Positions 8,910-17,197 of a stretch of 64,000 nt of DNA are shown piece by piece. The notes under the pieces were generated by a model. That model saw only the letters and a program-made list of their open reading frames with translations. It was not told where the DNA came from and ran no database searches. The DNA lies in contig NZ_KK211101.1 in assembly GCF_000620305.1 (NCBI RefSeq), positions 320,890 through 384,889 on the forward strand, read 5' to 3'. Origin of the DNA: Desulfitibacter alkalitolerans DSM 16504. Its GTDB lineage: Bacteria; Bacillota; DSM-16504; Desulfitibacterales; Desulfitibacteraceae. The first letter of the stretch is position 1. Each line of letters starts with the position of its first letter. Both the position numbers and the translations under genes were made by a program.

Positions 8910-9308
8910 ATGGAACTAACAGATAATATACGGGCTGTTCTTGAATTCTATTCTTCTCTCGGTAATCATCAAGCCTTCTGTGAATTAAAACACTACAATG
9001 GTAATACCGAGGAATATATTTATTCCCGACTGGAGAGAGCAGCCTTTGACCAGCGTGATGGGAACAATGTTGCTGCCTTTTCAAGATATGCCATATGGGC
9101 AGATGATGTAAGGTATCTTATAAAAAGTGCTATAGAATCGATTAATGCTCAGGATAAAGAAAGGGCTGTTGAAGAACTTACACTTGCGTTGAATGTTTTG
9201 GGTGCGTTTGTAGATATCCAGAATATGTTTGACGCTCAGCCTGGAAGAATGCAGTTTGAAAAACCTGAACAGATTTTAAAGGAGTATAAGGAGTTTAAAA
9301 AACTATAG
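8910..9308 (+). CDS. Unknown helical protein (132 aa)
   Basis: The ATG at 8910 follows GAGAGGGTG with nine bases of spacing; an in-frame TTG at 8883 lacks one. The product looks entirely alpha-helical, with two helical halves (residues 1-65 and 65-132) and no cysteines clustered for metal binding. It starts 29 bp after the preceding gene and is probably the third member of the nuclease-like operon. The function is unknown. Confidence 0.6.
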   Translation: MELTDNIRAVLEFYSSLGNHQAFCELKHYNGNTEEYIYSRLERAAFDQRDGNNVAAFSRYAIWADDVRYLIKSAIESINAQDKERAVEELTLALNVLGAFVDIQNMFDAQPGRMQFEKPEQILKEYKEFKKL

Positions 9309-9358
9309 ATATAGTTTGCAGTATAATTTTATTGGAAAGATGAAACGGGGTGTTCTAA

Positions 9359-9949
9359 ATGCTTGATAAAGCTATTCGTATCGCAGCTAAGGCGCATGAA
9401 GGACAGTTGGACAAGGCTGGGCAGCCATATATACTTCACCCGCTGCGGGTCATGTTTATGCGAAGGAATGAAACGGAAAGAATTTGTGCAGTGTTACATG
9501 ATACTATTGAGGATTCAGATATTACTATTGAATATTTGAGAAAAGAAGGTTTTTCTGAAGGAGTTCTGATTGCATTAGATGCTCTGACAAAGCGTGAGAA
9601 TGAAAACTATGATGATTTCATTGGCAGGGTTCTTGAGAATAAAACAGCCTGTAAAGTTAAGTTGGCAGATTTAAGTGATAACATGGATTTATCCCGTATT
9701 TCAAATCCTACCCAAGAAGATTATCAAAGAGTAGAAAAATATCGTAAAGCAGCAGACAGGATATTAATGACTATGGATTCTGAGGGTGATGATGAGTATA
9801 AAGCCATTAAGGAGATTGAAATAAACGGCTGTGTTTCAGTTCCTCAAAGCTGTTCAGAGGATGAGTTCCTACAAAAGTTTATCGATTTTATTGAAAATAA
9901 TTATTGGTCATTTGGCGGTGGAGTAAAAGAAATTAATGAGAAGCAGTAG
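9359..9949 (+). CDS. RelA/SpoT-type HD hydrolase
   Basis: The product has 196 residues. It resembles the stand-alone hydrolase domain of SpoT/MESH1: AKAHEGQ with His13, ILHPLR with His27, the central AVLHDTIEDSD with His47-Asp48 and Glu51-Asp52, and the late KLADLSDNMDLSRI. These bind the Mn ion used to remove pyrophosphate from (p)ppGpp or related alarmones. No synthetase domain is attached. A strong GGGGTG site precedes the ATG, 50 bp after the previous gene. In an island with nuclease-like and WYL genes it could lower alarmone or toxic-nucleotide levels; this is inference. Confidence 0.82.
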   Translation: MLDKAIRIAAKAHEGQLDKAGQPYILHPLRVMFMRRNETERICAVLHDTIEDSDITIEYLRKEGFSEGVLIALDALTKRENENYDDFIGRVLENKTACKVKLADLSDNMDLSRISNPTQEDYQRVEKYRKAADRILMTMDSEGDDEYKAIKEIEINGCVSVPQSCSEDEFLQKFIDFIENNYWSFGGGVKEINEKQ

Positions 9950-10090
9950 AGATTGGCTCCATAGAGGGCCTATTTTTATTGGTTATCTAAAGTCATTATT
10001 TTCAACATTTTATCTATATGTATAGTAAAATGTAAAATTTTATGATATTATTTATGTTGGTAAAATTTAGATTAGCGGGGTGTATGTGTT

Positions 10091-10381
10091 TTGGAAAACA
10101 ATAATGTTGCTTTAGCGAGGGAAAAAGTATTAACCAATATGACTGATAATTTAGCAATGCTAAGAACCAAGTTAGGGTTAACACAAGTGCAACTGGCTAA
10201 CTTAATTGGAGTTTCAAGACACACCATCATGCAAGTCGAGAATAAAAAAGCCAAGTTATCATGGAACACTTTCCTGAGTTTGTTGTTGGTATTTATTAAA
10301 AATCCTGAAACTGATAGGTTACTTAATATACTTGAGATATATACGGATGAACTTAACAACGAATTAAAACTAAGATTATAA
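10091..10381 (+). CDS. XRE-family regulator
   Basis: The product has 96 residues and starts at TTG eight bases after GGGGTG. The HTH lies at residues 20-75 (KLGLTQVQLANLIGVSRHTIMQVENKKAKLSWNTF). It is followed by the second WYL regulator 81 bp downstream. The pair may control the four-gene membrane/YkgJ/TerB block together. A short AT-rich promoter region precedes it (10010-10080). Confidence 0.85.
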   Translation: MENNNVALAREKVLTNMTDNLAMLRTKLGLTQVQLANLIGVSRHTIMQVENKKAKLSWNTFLSLLLVFIKNPETDRLLNILEIYTDELNNELKLRL

Positions 10382-10462
10382 AGAAATTCTTGAAGAACCC
10401 CATTATATGTCTATCTTGGCAGATATAATGATATTGAGCGTGTAAATAGGTTGGTGAAAGAT

Positions 10463-11458
10463 TTGAACTTAGGAATTGATTATAATGGGAATAAAGGTTT
10501 TAGATTGCTGAGCATTTATGAGAGGCTAAATAAAGGCGAAGCTATAGAAAAAGCGCAGCTTGCGGACTTTTTTGGTGTTACTCAAAAAACAATACAGAGA
10601 GATATTGATGATCTTCGTGCATATTTAGCGGAGACACATATGACAGAAAATGAGGTTGCAATAAAGTATGATAAGACTAGGAATGTTTATTACCTTGTTC
10701 GTTTTGAGAGAGAATGGCTCACTAATGAAGAGGTTATGGCACTATGTAAGATTCTATTGGAAAGCCGTGCTTTCTGTAAAGAAGAACTCAATGGCCTTAT
10801 CAGTAAGTTATTAACACAGGTTGTGCCAAATGATCGTAAAAAGATTGAGAACATGATAAGAAATGAGCTGCATCACTATGTGCCATTACAGCATAAAAAA
10901 CACCTGTTTTCCATTCTGTGGGAGCTATCACAGTTTATAACCAATAATGAGATAATACAGTTTGATTATACTCGTCAAGACGGTATTACAAAGGAAAGAT
11001 TAGTAAAGCCAGTAGCTGTATTGTTTTCAGAATACTATTTTTATCTAATAGCTTTTATGGCAGATGGAAGTAAGGATTTCCCTACCACTTTTCGTATAGA
11101 CCGAATTACAGATTTGAAGGGTATAAAACAGCATTTTAATATCCCATACAAAGACAAGTTCAATGATGGAGAGTTCCGAAAAAGAGTTCAGTTTATGTAC
11201 TCCGGAGAACTTATGAAAATCCAGTTTAAGTTTTGGGGTCATTCTTTGGAAGCAGTATTGGATCGTCTGCCAACAGCGAAGATTATTGCAGAAGATGGAG
11301 AGAAAAAAATTATCGAAGCTGAGGTTTTTGGCATGGGTATAAAAATGTGGTTGTTAAGCCAGAGTGATAACTTGGAAGTGATTAAACCTCAAAGCTTTAG
11401 AGAAGAAATCATGTTGAACATAAAGAAAATGTATGAAATTTATGGCTGCGAGTATTAG
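10463..11458 (+). CDS. WYL-domain transcriptional regulator (second copy)
   Basis: The N-terminal winged HTH (QLADFFGVTQKTIQRDIDDLRAYL) is followed by a WYL domain. The usual WYL core is varied here: PVAVLFSEYYFYLIAFM, then TTFRIDRITDL. The product is about 331 residues from the TTG at 10463, which has GGTGA in front; an in-frame TTG at 10451 is also possible. Sequence divergence from the first WYL protein (2597-3583) shows they are not recent duplicates. The membrane-protein gene starts 31 bp after its stop, so this regulator is probably cotranscribed with, and may control, the four genes that follow. Confidence 0.88.
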   Translation: MNLGIDYNGNKGFRLLSIYERLNKGEAIEKAQLADFFGVTQKTIQRDIDDLRAYLAETHMTENEVAIKYDKTRNVYYLVRFEREWLTNEEVMALCKILLESRAFCKEELNGLISKLLTQVVPNDRKKIENMIRNELHHYVPLQHKKHLFSILWELSQFITNNEIIQFDYTRQDGITKERLVKPVAVLFSEYYFYLIAFMADGSKDFPTTFRIDRITDLKGIKQHFNIPYKDKFNDGEFRKRVQFMYSGELMKIQFKFWGHSLEAVLDRLPTAKIIAEDGEKKIIEAEVFGMGIKMWLLSQSDNLEVIKPQSFREEIMLNIKKMYEIYGCEY

Positions 11459-11489
11459 TGCAGGATATTTGTTTAAAGGAAGTGATTGG

Positions 11490-13049
11490 ATGGAAGAGAA
11501 AAAAAAGAAGAATGATGGGTTGAGAGATGCGGCACTTGGAGTTGGTGCGCAAGATGTTGTTGATAAATTTGGAAGTGCCTCAGCAGAATACATAAAAGGA
11601 TATAAAGGGTCTGTTGATGAAGCAGGAAATATTATATCAAAAGGACTTAGACATATATCGGAATCTAAAGTGAACCCTGATTTTGAGTATCAAAATCTGA
11701 AGCAGCAGGCTGGTTTCTCGGCAGAAAGGCATTTTGTAAGCAAAGAGAATGCTGAAAACATTATTAAGGGTAGAGATATTAGGTATAGTCGCTCAAACGA
11801 TGTGGGTTTAGGGAATGACCAAAGGATTGATGTTCTTGCTGTAGATATTGATGGAAATCCAATCACAGTTAATGGACAGCCCTTGTGGAGTGCACAGATG
11901 AAATTTTGTGGTAAATATGAAACACCACAAGAAATTAAAGAAAGCTCAGAAAAATTGGCAAAAGAGCTTGCCGGAGATAAATGGGCTAAATACAGAGGAA
12001 ACAAGGTTTTAGTTCCTTCTGAACAATATGAGCATGTAAAAAAGTATGCAACCGAAGAAGCTCAAAAACTCCATGAAAAAGCAGCTGAATTTAGACAAAA
12101 CGGGAATTTTGAAAAAGCGGAGTTGTTGGAACAAAATGCACGGAAGTTTGAACAGGTTGCAGAAGATGTTCAAAATAGCGGGATTAGTAGTAAAGAAGCA
12201 ATGTTTCTCAGAGAACATGCCAAGTTAGCTACAGCAAAGTATGTGGCTGAAACAGCTAATCGTGCCGGTATTGAACAAGCAAAAACCGGTGCTGTAATTT
12301 CAGCTACAATTTCTGTTTCACAAAACATTATCAGTGTAATAAGAGGTGAAAAAGAGATTAAAGAAGCTTTAAAAGATACAGCAATAGATACAGCTAAAGG
12401 AGCTGGTACCAGTTACATAATAGGAGCAGGGGGAGCTGCTATAAAAGGAGTTATGCAGACAAGCAGCAACAGTATATTTCAAAATCTTTCAAAAACCAAT
12501 ATGCCCGCTATGATAGCTACGGTATCCCTTCAAGTCGGAAAATCAATTGTTCGTTATGCAAAAGGTGAAATCAATGAAGTTGAGCTTGTAGAGGAGCTTG
12601 GTGAAAAAGGGACAGGAATGATGGCAGCAAGCTGGGGTGCAGCAATCGGCACAGCAATATTCCCTGGAGTTGGAACGGTTATTGGTGGAATGATTGGATA
12701 TATGACATCTTCCACCATATATAAATCAGCTATACAGGTGCTTCAGGAGGAGAGAGTTTCAATTGAAAGAAGAAACAAGATTCATGCATTAACAGAAGCC
12801 GCATTAGAAGCTATGAACAAACAAAGAAGAGAATTAAGTATACTAATTGATAACCATTATAAAAATAGGCAAATTCTTTTTGAACAAAGTTTTGAAATGA
12901 TTGAAAAATCAACTGAAAGTAATAATCTTGAGTTGTTTACTACGGCATTAAATAATATTGCATTAGAGATGGGTAAAGCATTGCAATTTAAGGATTTTAA
13001 TGAGTTTGACACATTTATGCGTAATAAAAACATGGCACTCGAATTCTAA
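11490..13049 (+). CDS. Glycine-zipper membrane protein with helical arms
   Basis: The product has 519 residues from the ATG at 11490 (AAAGGAAG site). The first 200 residues are soluble and include RIDVLAVDIDGNPITVNG, a fold-like stretch I do not recognise. Residues about 190-250 are strongly helical and coiled-coil-like (HEKAAEFRQNGNFEKAELLEQ). Two hydrophobic glycine- and alanine-rich segments follow, near residues 325-350 and 400-430 (AASWGAAIGTAIFPGVG, then GTVIGGMIGY), the second a glycine zipper. A helical tail ends the protein. Such architecture fits a membrane-inserting or pore-forming effector, but no family is recognised. The next gene has a similar hydrophobic core. Confidence 0.6.
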   Translation: MEEKKKKNDGLRDAALGVGAQDVVDKFGSASAEYIKGYKGSVDEAGNIISKGLRHISESKVNPDFEYQNLKQQAGFSAERHFVSKENAENIIKGRDIRYSRSNDVGLGNDQRIDVLAVDIDGNPITVNGQPLWSAQMKFCGKYETPQEIKESSEKLAKELAGDKWAKYRGNKVLVPSEQYEHVKKYATEEAQKLHEKAAEFRQNGNFEKAELLEQNARKFEQVAEDVQNSGISSKEAMFLREHAKLATAKYVAETANRAGIEQAKTGAVISATISVSQNIISVIRGEKEIKEALKDTAIDTAKGAGTSYIIGAGGAAIKGVMQTSSNSIFQNLSKTNMPAMIATVSLQVGKSIVRYAKGEINEVELVEELGEKGTGMMAASWGAAIGTAIFPGVGTVIGGMIGYMTSSTIYKSAIQVLQEERVSIERRNKIHALTEAALEAMNKQRRELSILIDNHYKNRQILFEQSFEMIEKSTESNNLELFTTALNNIALEMGKALQFKDFNEFDTFMRNKNMALEF

Positions 13050-13084
13050 AAAAATTAAATTAATATAAAAGGAGATTGATGGAC

Positions 13085-14110
13085 ATGCCTATACCATTTA
13101 TTGTTGGAGGAATTGCTGTTGCTGCAGCTATTACAGGGGTAAAGAAAGGAATAGATGCAAAGAATGATATGAATGAAGCTAATGAAGTTAATGAAGCGGC
13201 AAAAGCAATGGCTAAAGAAGCTGAAGAGTTTATAACGATGGCAAAGGATAAGACAAAAGGAGCAATCGAGGCTTTAGGTCAAGAGAAGATACGTATACTT
13301 TCAACTTCTGTTAATGATTTTGTTATGAATTTTGAGAAAATAAAGAATATTAACTTGAAAAATAGTCAAGGGATTGAAGAACTGAAGAATTTTAATCCAT
13401 CAAGTGAAGGATTTAAACAACTTAAAGAGGCGGCATATGAAGCAAAACAAATAGCTATCAATGGCCTTGCAGCTATTGGGTCTGGGGCATTACTGGCATA
13501 TGGTACATACAGTGTCGTGATGAGTGGATTAGGTGGATTAATAGTTACAGCTACAACTGGTACTGCCTTGGGAACTCTGTCTGGTGCAGCAGCAGTCAAT
13601 GCCACTCTTGCATGGCTTGGTGGGGGTGCGCTTGCAGCTGGTGGATTTGGAATGATGGGGGGCATGATTGTTCTTGGTGGTATTGTTGCGGGACCAGCAC
13701 TTGCAATTGGAGGAGCTATTTTTGCCAGCCAAGCTCGTAAAGCTTTGAATGATTCTTATGGTAATTATGACAAAGCAAAAGCTTTTAAAGCTCAAGCTAA
13801 GAATATAGGTGTGGCTTTAAAGGCAATATTTACACGGGCAGGACAGCTTACAGAATTGTTGCAAAAGCTTGATTCTTACTTTGTAGAATACATCTCAAAA
13901 ATGGCAGATACAATCAATCATAAAGGAACGGATTGGGAGAAGTATAATTTAGCTGAACAGCAAGACATTTATAAGTGTGTACAGCTTGCTCAAACAATTA
14001 AAACCGTTCTGGACACATCGTTACTTAAACAGAATGGTGAACTTGAGGAGGCAACTGCACAAGTGTTAGAAAACGGAAACAAATACTTGCAGATGATAGG
14101 CCAGGTGTAG
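13085..14110 (+). CDS. Glycine-rich multi-span membrane protein
   Basis: The product has 341 residues; the ATG at 13085 follows AAAGGAG with the best spacing, and one at 13079 is possible. A short hydrophobic N-terminal segment is followed by a helical arm (to about residue 115). A large block of glycine and alanine (about 120-220) then holds at least three hydrophobic segments, for example WLGGGALAAGGFGMMGG. A helical C-terminal arm completes it. It begins 36 bp after the preceding membrane protein and is followed directly by the YkgJ-type gene. Shared design suggests that the two form one membrane assembly. The function is unknown. Confidence 0.6.
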   Translation: MPIPFIVGGIAVAAAITGVKKGIDAKNDMNEANEVNEAAKAMAKEAEEFITMAKDKTKGAIEALGQEKIRILSTSVNDFVMNFEKIKNINLKNSQGIEELKNFNPSSEGFKQLKEAAYEAKQIAINGLAAIGSGALLAYGTYSVVMSGLGGLIVTATTGTALGTLSGAAAVNATLAWLGGGALAAGGFGMMGGMIVLGGIVAGPALAIGGAIFASQARKALNDSYGNYDKAKAFKAQAKNIGVALKAIFTRAGQLTELLQKLDSYFVEYISKMADTINHKGTDWEKYNLAEQQDIYKCVQLAQTIKTVLDTSLLKQNGELEEATAQVLENGNKYLQMIGQV

Positions 14111-14113
14111 AGG

Positions 14114-14815
14114 GTGTTTATTTGTGAAAGATGTGGTTTGTGTTGTAAGGCTGTGAGCAGAAGCGATCTTTATAAGCATTTAGATAGAGGAGATGGAGTT
14201 TGCATATATTTTGATTGTAGTACAAAATTATGCAGTATTTATGATGAACGACCTATCATTTGTAGAATTGATGACTATTATGAGAAATTTTATAGAAATG
14301 ATTTTACGTTACAGGAATTTTATGAAGAAAACTATAAAGCTTGCGAGAACTTAAAAAAAATGGAGGATATAAAAATGAGCGATATTAAATCAGCTTTAAA
14401 GGGGAAATTCGAAGAAATATTTGGTTATGCACCTGGAGATGATTATGCTCCACGTGTAAGCAATGCTAGAGAAATAATTTGTCAAGGAAAGTATAGAAAA
14501 GATGATTTGATAGATATAACTGACACCAGTATTTCAAGCAATGGTAAGTCCGGATTAGTACTTACAGTGGACTCTGTCTGTGTTAAGGATTCTGCAAATA
14601 GCACTTCTAAATTTATTGCACGTTATGAAGATATTGATTATACATATATGAATGAAGACCGATTTCTGGGAATGGATATAACGGCACTTGAGCTGAACAT
14701 GAAATATGGAGCAAAATACAGAATAAGTATTGATGCAATAAATAAAGAGAAACTAATGGAATTCATAGATTATGCAATTTCCTTATACCAAGAGGATGAA
14801 AAATTAGAATGGTAA
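14114..14815 (+). CDS. YkgJ-type cysteine-cluster protein with extra domain
   Basis: The N-terminal 75 residues carry a YkgJ-like Zn/Fe-binding cluster: CERCGLCC at 4-11, then CIYFDCSTKLCSIYDERPIICR and a further Cys near 77. The remaining 150 residues (from about 90) form a separate domain rich in beta strands that I do not recognise. The GTG start lies just three bases after the preceding stop, so translation is coupled to the membrane protein. YkgJ-type clusters have been linked to protein or metal modification, but the activity here is unknown. The pairing with glycine-zipper proteins is the interesting point. Confidence 0.65.
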   Translation: MFICERCGLCCKAVSRSDLYKHLDRGDGVCIYFDCSTKLCSIYDERPIICRIDDYYEKFYRNDFTLQEFYEENYKACENLKKMEDIKMSDIKSALKGKFEEIFGYAPGDDYAPRVSNAREIICQGKYRKDDLIDITDTSISSNGKSGLVLTVDSVCVKDSANSTSKFIARYEDIDYTYMNEDRFLGMDITALELNMKYGAKYRISIDAINKEKLMEFIDYAISLYQEDEKLEW

Positions 14816-14842
14816 TTTAAAAAATTTATTGGAGGGATTTTC

Positions 14843-15253
14843 ATGCTATTAAAGTATTTATCAAAACCAGAACAGGAGTTATTTTTAGAATTATGTAACT
14901 TTGCTGCCAATATAGATAATGATTATTCTGAGCAGGAGAAGAATTACATACAAGAATATCGTCAGGAGATGGCTCTTGATGAAAATGCTTATACTATTAA
15001 AAGATTAGAATACGATGAAATTGTTAAAAAGATTCTTGAAATAAGCACACCGGAAAGCATCAGAAGAATTATAATCGAATTGATTGCACTCTTAAAATCT
15101 GATGGTATACTCCATTCACAAGAGAATAATTTGATTGCAAAATTGCAAGAGGATTTTAAGTTAAGTAGTGATATCCTCAAAGAAATATATGAGTCACTGG
15201 AAAATTTAGAAAATGCTTATGCAAAGATATTTGCAATAGTAAATGGAAACTAA
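14843..15253 (+). CDS. TerB-like helical protein
   Basis: The product has 136 residues, all helical. Acidic motifs near residues 18-30 and 80-95 (FAANIDNDYSEQEKNYI; IALLKSDGILHSQENNLI) sit where TerB-family proteins bind metal. TerB-like proteins occur in tellurite-resistance and phage- or stress-response islands. It lies 27 bp after the YkgJ-type gene behind GGAGG and is the last gene of this block. The TerB assignment is by pattern and could be wrong. Confidence 0.6.
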   Translation: MLLKYLSKPEQELFLELCNFAANIDNDYSEQEKNYIQEYRQEMALDENAYTIKRLEYDEIVKKILEISTPESIRRIIIELIALLKSDGILHSQENNLIAKLQEDFKLSSDILKEIYESLENLENAYAKIFAIVNGN

Positions 15254-15442
15254 GCATGAATGAGATTTCATTGTTAATCTCTGTTTCTAATAAGCTTTTA
15301 CTCGTCTTTGCTTAACATTCTGACAATAGAGATTAAAAAAAGGGAGTAACAGCAGATTTGAAATGTTGTTACGGAAGGATCTATGGTATTTTTAGAGCCT
15401 TTTCTTTACTTTTGTTCATATGTATTAAGTAGAAAATATTGA

Positions 15443-15668
15443 ATGGAAAGAATTAATGATAAAGAATAAAACTCGTTTTGGATTGAAAAAGTTAAAGTAG
15501 AAAATGGTGGTAGGTATTTTGTAGCTGAATTGCTTCCATGACCATTTGGAGGATTACTTGATAAAGGGAATTGTATCAACAACAGATAGACTTTGTTATA
15601 TATCCGGATTGAAATATAAAAAAGCTGTGGAGGTTTTCGATTTTATTTTCTATTATCAAGATATTTAA
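15443..15668 (+). pseudogene. Decayed small gene of unknown function
   Basis: An ATG at 15443 opens a frame with a TAA after eight codons. The frame then reads sensibly (SFWIEKVKVENGGRYFVAEL) to a TGA, and a shift of one base restores a protein-like frame (GIVSTTDRLCYISGLKYKKA) to a TAA at 15668. One stop plus one frameshift mark it as a pseudogene. No family was recognised. Confidence 0.45.
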
Positions 15669-15722
15669 TGGATTTTTGAGATTTTTCCTATGGAAATGAC
15701 AAATGAAAGGAATATTTAATTG

Positions 15723-15866
15723 ATGATTGAATTAGATCAGGTTAATACGTGGACTGTACAAATATTAAAGATTTTAGAAAATAGGGCTTCCTTTATTAAA
15801 GATGAGAGGGAACGTGAAGAACAATCCTTATGTGATGGCTCATACATATTAAATAAAATAGGGTAA
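15723..15866 (+). CDS. Short hypothetical protein (47 aa)
   Basis: An ATG-initiated frame follows AAAGGAA at somewhat long spacing. The product is charged (KDEREREEQS) and has no membrane span. It sits 55 bp after the decayed gene and may be a remnant of the same locus. Evidence is weak. Confidence 0.3.
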   Translation: MIELDQVNTWTVQILKILENRASFIKDEREREEQSLCDGSYILNKIG

Positions 15867-16013
15867 ATATTAAAACTGTCGACATTTTAATGAGGCCATC
15901 AGTTTTGTTATGATACTTATGAGAGATAAGCAATATCTACCGCAATCACATCGCTCTTGTAGTTGGTGGTGTCAAATAGAAAACAGAGCTTTTCAATGAA
16001 GAAAATACTCTGT

Positions 16014-16526
16014 TTATTTTTTTAGAAAATCAGATTTTGGGTCATAAACAGTTCTAAATTGGTATCCTCTTGAATTCATAGAAGCCATTTTTAGGGCGAT
16101 TAAATTTATGTCGGTATAAAGTATCCGTGCTATTTGTTCAATATCGTAACCTTCATGTGCATAAGAAAAAATAGCATCATCCGGTAGAAGAATCTCTGAT
16201 GCGAATAGATTAGCTTCATATTCAGGACGGCTTTTCATATCATACAGCATGAATTCCTGCAAACACACCCTCCTAGCCAAATCCCTATGTAATAAGTCGT
16301 GCCCTAACTCATGAGCACAAACCAACTTTTTTATGTAATCATCAAGTTTTTCATTGATGACTGCAAAACGGTTCCGTTTAAGATATTTGTACATTCCTTT
16401 GAGATGCCCTAAATCAGCATAAAAAATTTCAACTCCAATAGCTTTACATAGTTCAAAAGGATCTCTCGTATCATAACGCTTGATTAACCCGGAAGCAACC
16501 GATTGAATATAGTCTTTGTTCGGCAT
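16014..16526 (-). CDS. immA: ImmA/IrrE-type metallopeptidase
   Basis: The product has 170 residues. The zinc motif HELGH at 72-76 lies in KLVCAHELGHDLLH, and a downstream acidic helix (RPEYEANLFASEILLPDDA) supplies the usual third ligand and catalytic context. Proteases of this family cleave the XRE repressor of an integrative element after DNA damage or a cell signal, releasing excision and transfer genes. It lies 65 bp downstream of the XRE repressor gene on the same strand, the standard switch arrangement of ICEBs1-like elements. The symbol is by function and context. Confidence 0.85.
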   Translation of the reverse strand: MPNKDYIQSVASGLIKRYDTRDPFELCKAIGVEIFYADLGHLKGMYKYLKRNRFAVINEKLDDYIKKLVCAHELGHDLLHRDLARRVCLQEFMLYDMKSRPEYEANLFASEILLPDDAIFSYAHEGYDIEQIARILYTDINLIALKMASMNSRGYQFRTVYDPKSDFLKK

Positions 16527-16591
16527 ACGTGATTCACCCCCTTAGTATCCCCATTATACCAAATAATGTGTACTATAAAACGGACAGTAAC

Positions 16592-17008
16592 CTATTCATC
16601 AGACTCTTTTCGGTACTTCTTAGGGGTATATTTCTTATTATTGTCCTTGGCTCTCCAGTACATCTCAGTGATAGCTCTAAAAACTTTGTCTTTATCCTCT
16701 TCATTTAATTCCCCACCGGCAAAAAGGCCGCCTAACTCATCAACTAATTTTTGAGCATCTTTTTTGCCACGGGTGCCGTATTTTTCAGATGCTTCCTGAA
16801 TGAAATTATCTTCTTCCTTCATTAGTTCTTCTATTGTTGTATTCAATGCCTTGCAGAGCTTGTTTAAAATTGCTACATCTTTTGGGTATCTTTGGTTGCT
16901 CTCATAATTTTGAATAGATCGTAAGGAAAGCCCTGCTTTATTTGCTAATTCTTGTTGACTCATTCCTGCCGAAGTTCTCAGTTCTTTAATTTTATCACCA
17001 AACAACAT
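16592..17008 (-). CDS. immR: XRE repressor of the element (ImmR-like)
   Basis: The product has 138 residues. Residues 4-58 form a clear Cro/C1 HTH (AGMSQQELANKAGLSLRSIQNYE). A charged helical C-terminal part follows, which in this family is cleaved by the neighbouring ImmA-type protease. It is transcribed leftward, divergent from the gene at 17198. Three similar palindromes lie in the shared control region (17048-17131), one inside its own promoter, so it probably represses both directions. The symbol is functional, not a proven orthologue. Confidence 0.85.
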   Translation of the reverse strand: MLFGDKIKELRTSAGMSQQELANKAGLSLRSIQNYESNQRYPKDVAILNKLCKALNTTIEELMKEEDNFIQEASEKYGTRGKKDAQKLVDELGGLFAGGELNEEDKDKVFRAITEMYWRAKDNNKKYTPKKYRKESDE

Positions 17009-17047
17009 GATATTGGCTCCTTCCTAAGCAATACGTTTTTATATGAT

Positions 17048-17131
17048 CGATATGCAATATCGTACACAATAATTCTATTGACAAACGAAAATATGTTCGT
17101 GTATAATTTGGATATACGATATGCAACTTCG
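17048..17131. promoter_or_regulatory. Divergent control region with three operator-like palindromes
   Basis: Three sites share the pattern CGA-N8 or N9-TCG: CGATATGCAATATCG (17048-17062), ACGAAAATATGTTCGT (17085-17100) and CGATATGCAACTTCG (17117-17131). The middle site fills the spacer of a strong rightward promoter (TTGACA 17078-17083, TATAAT 17102-17107, 18-bp spacer). The first lies where a leftward promoter for the repressor would be. These are likely binding sites of the XRE repressor at 16592-17008. Confidence 0.6.
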
Positions 17132-17197
17132 TTCGTTATATATGTTACACTTGATTGAAACAGATGTCAATATGAAAATTAAGGAAGGACAGATGCT

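Noticed and set aside
15273-15336. TTAATCTCT inverted repeat as terminator
   Set aside because: The loop would be over 40 bases and no T-run follows on the coding strand.
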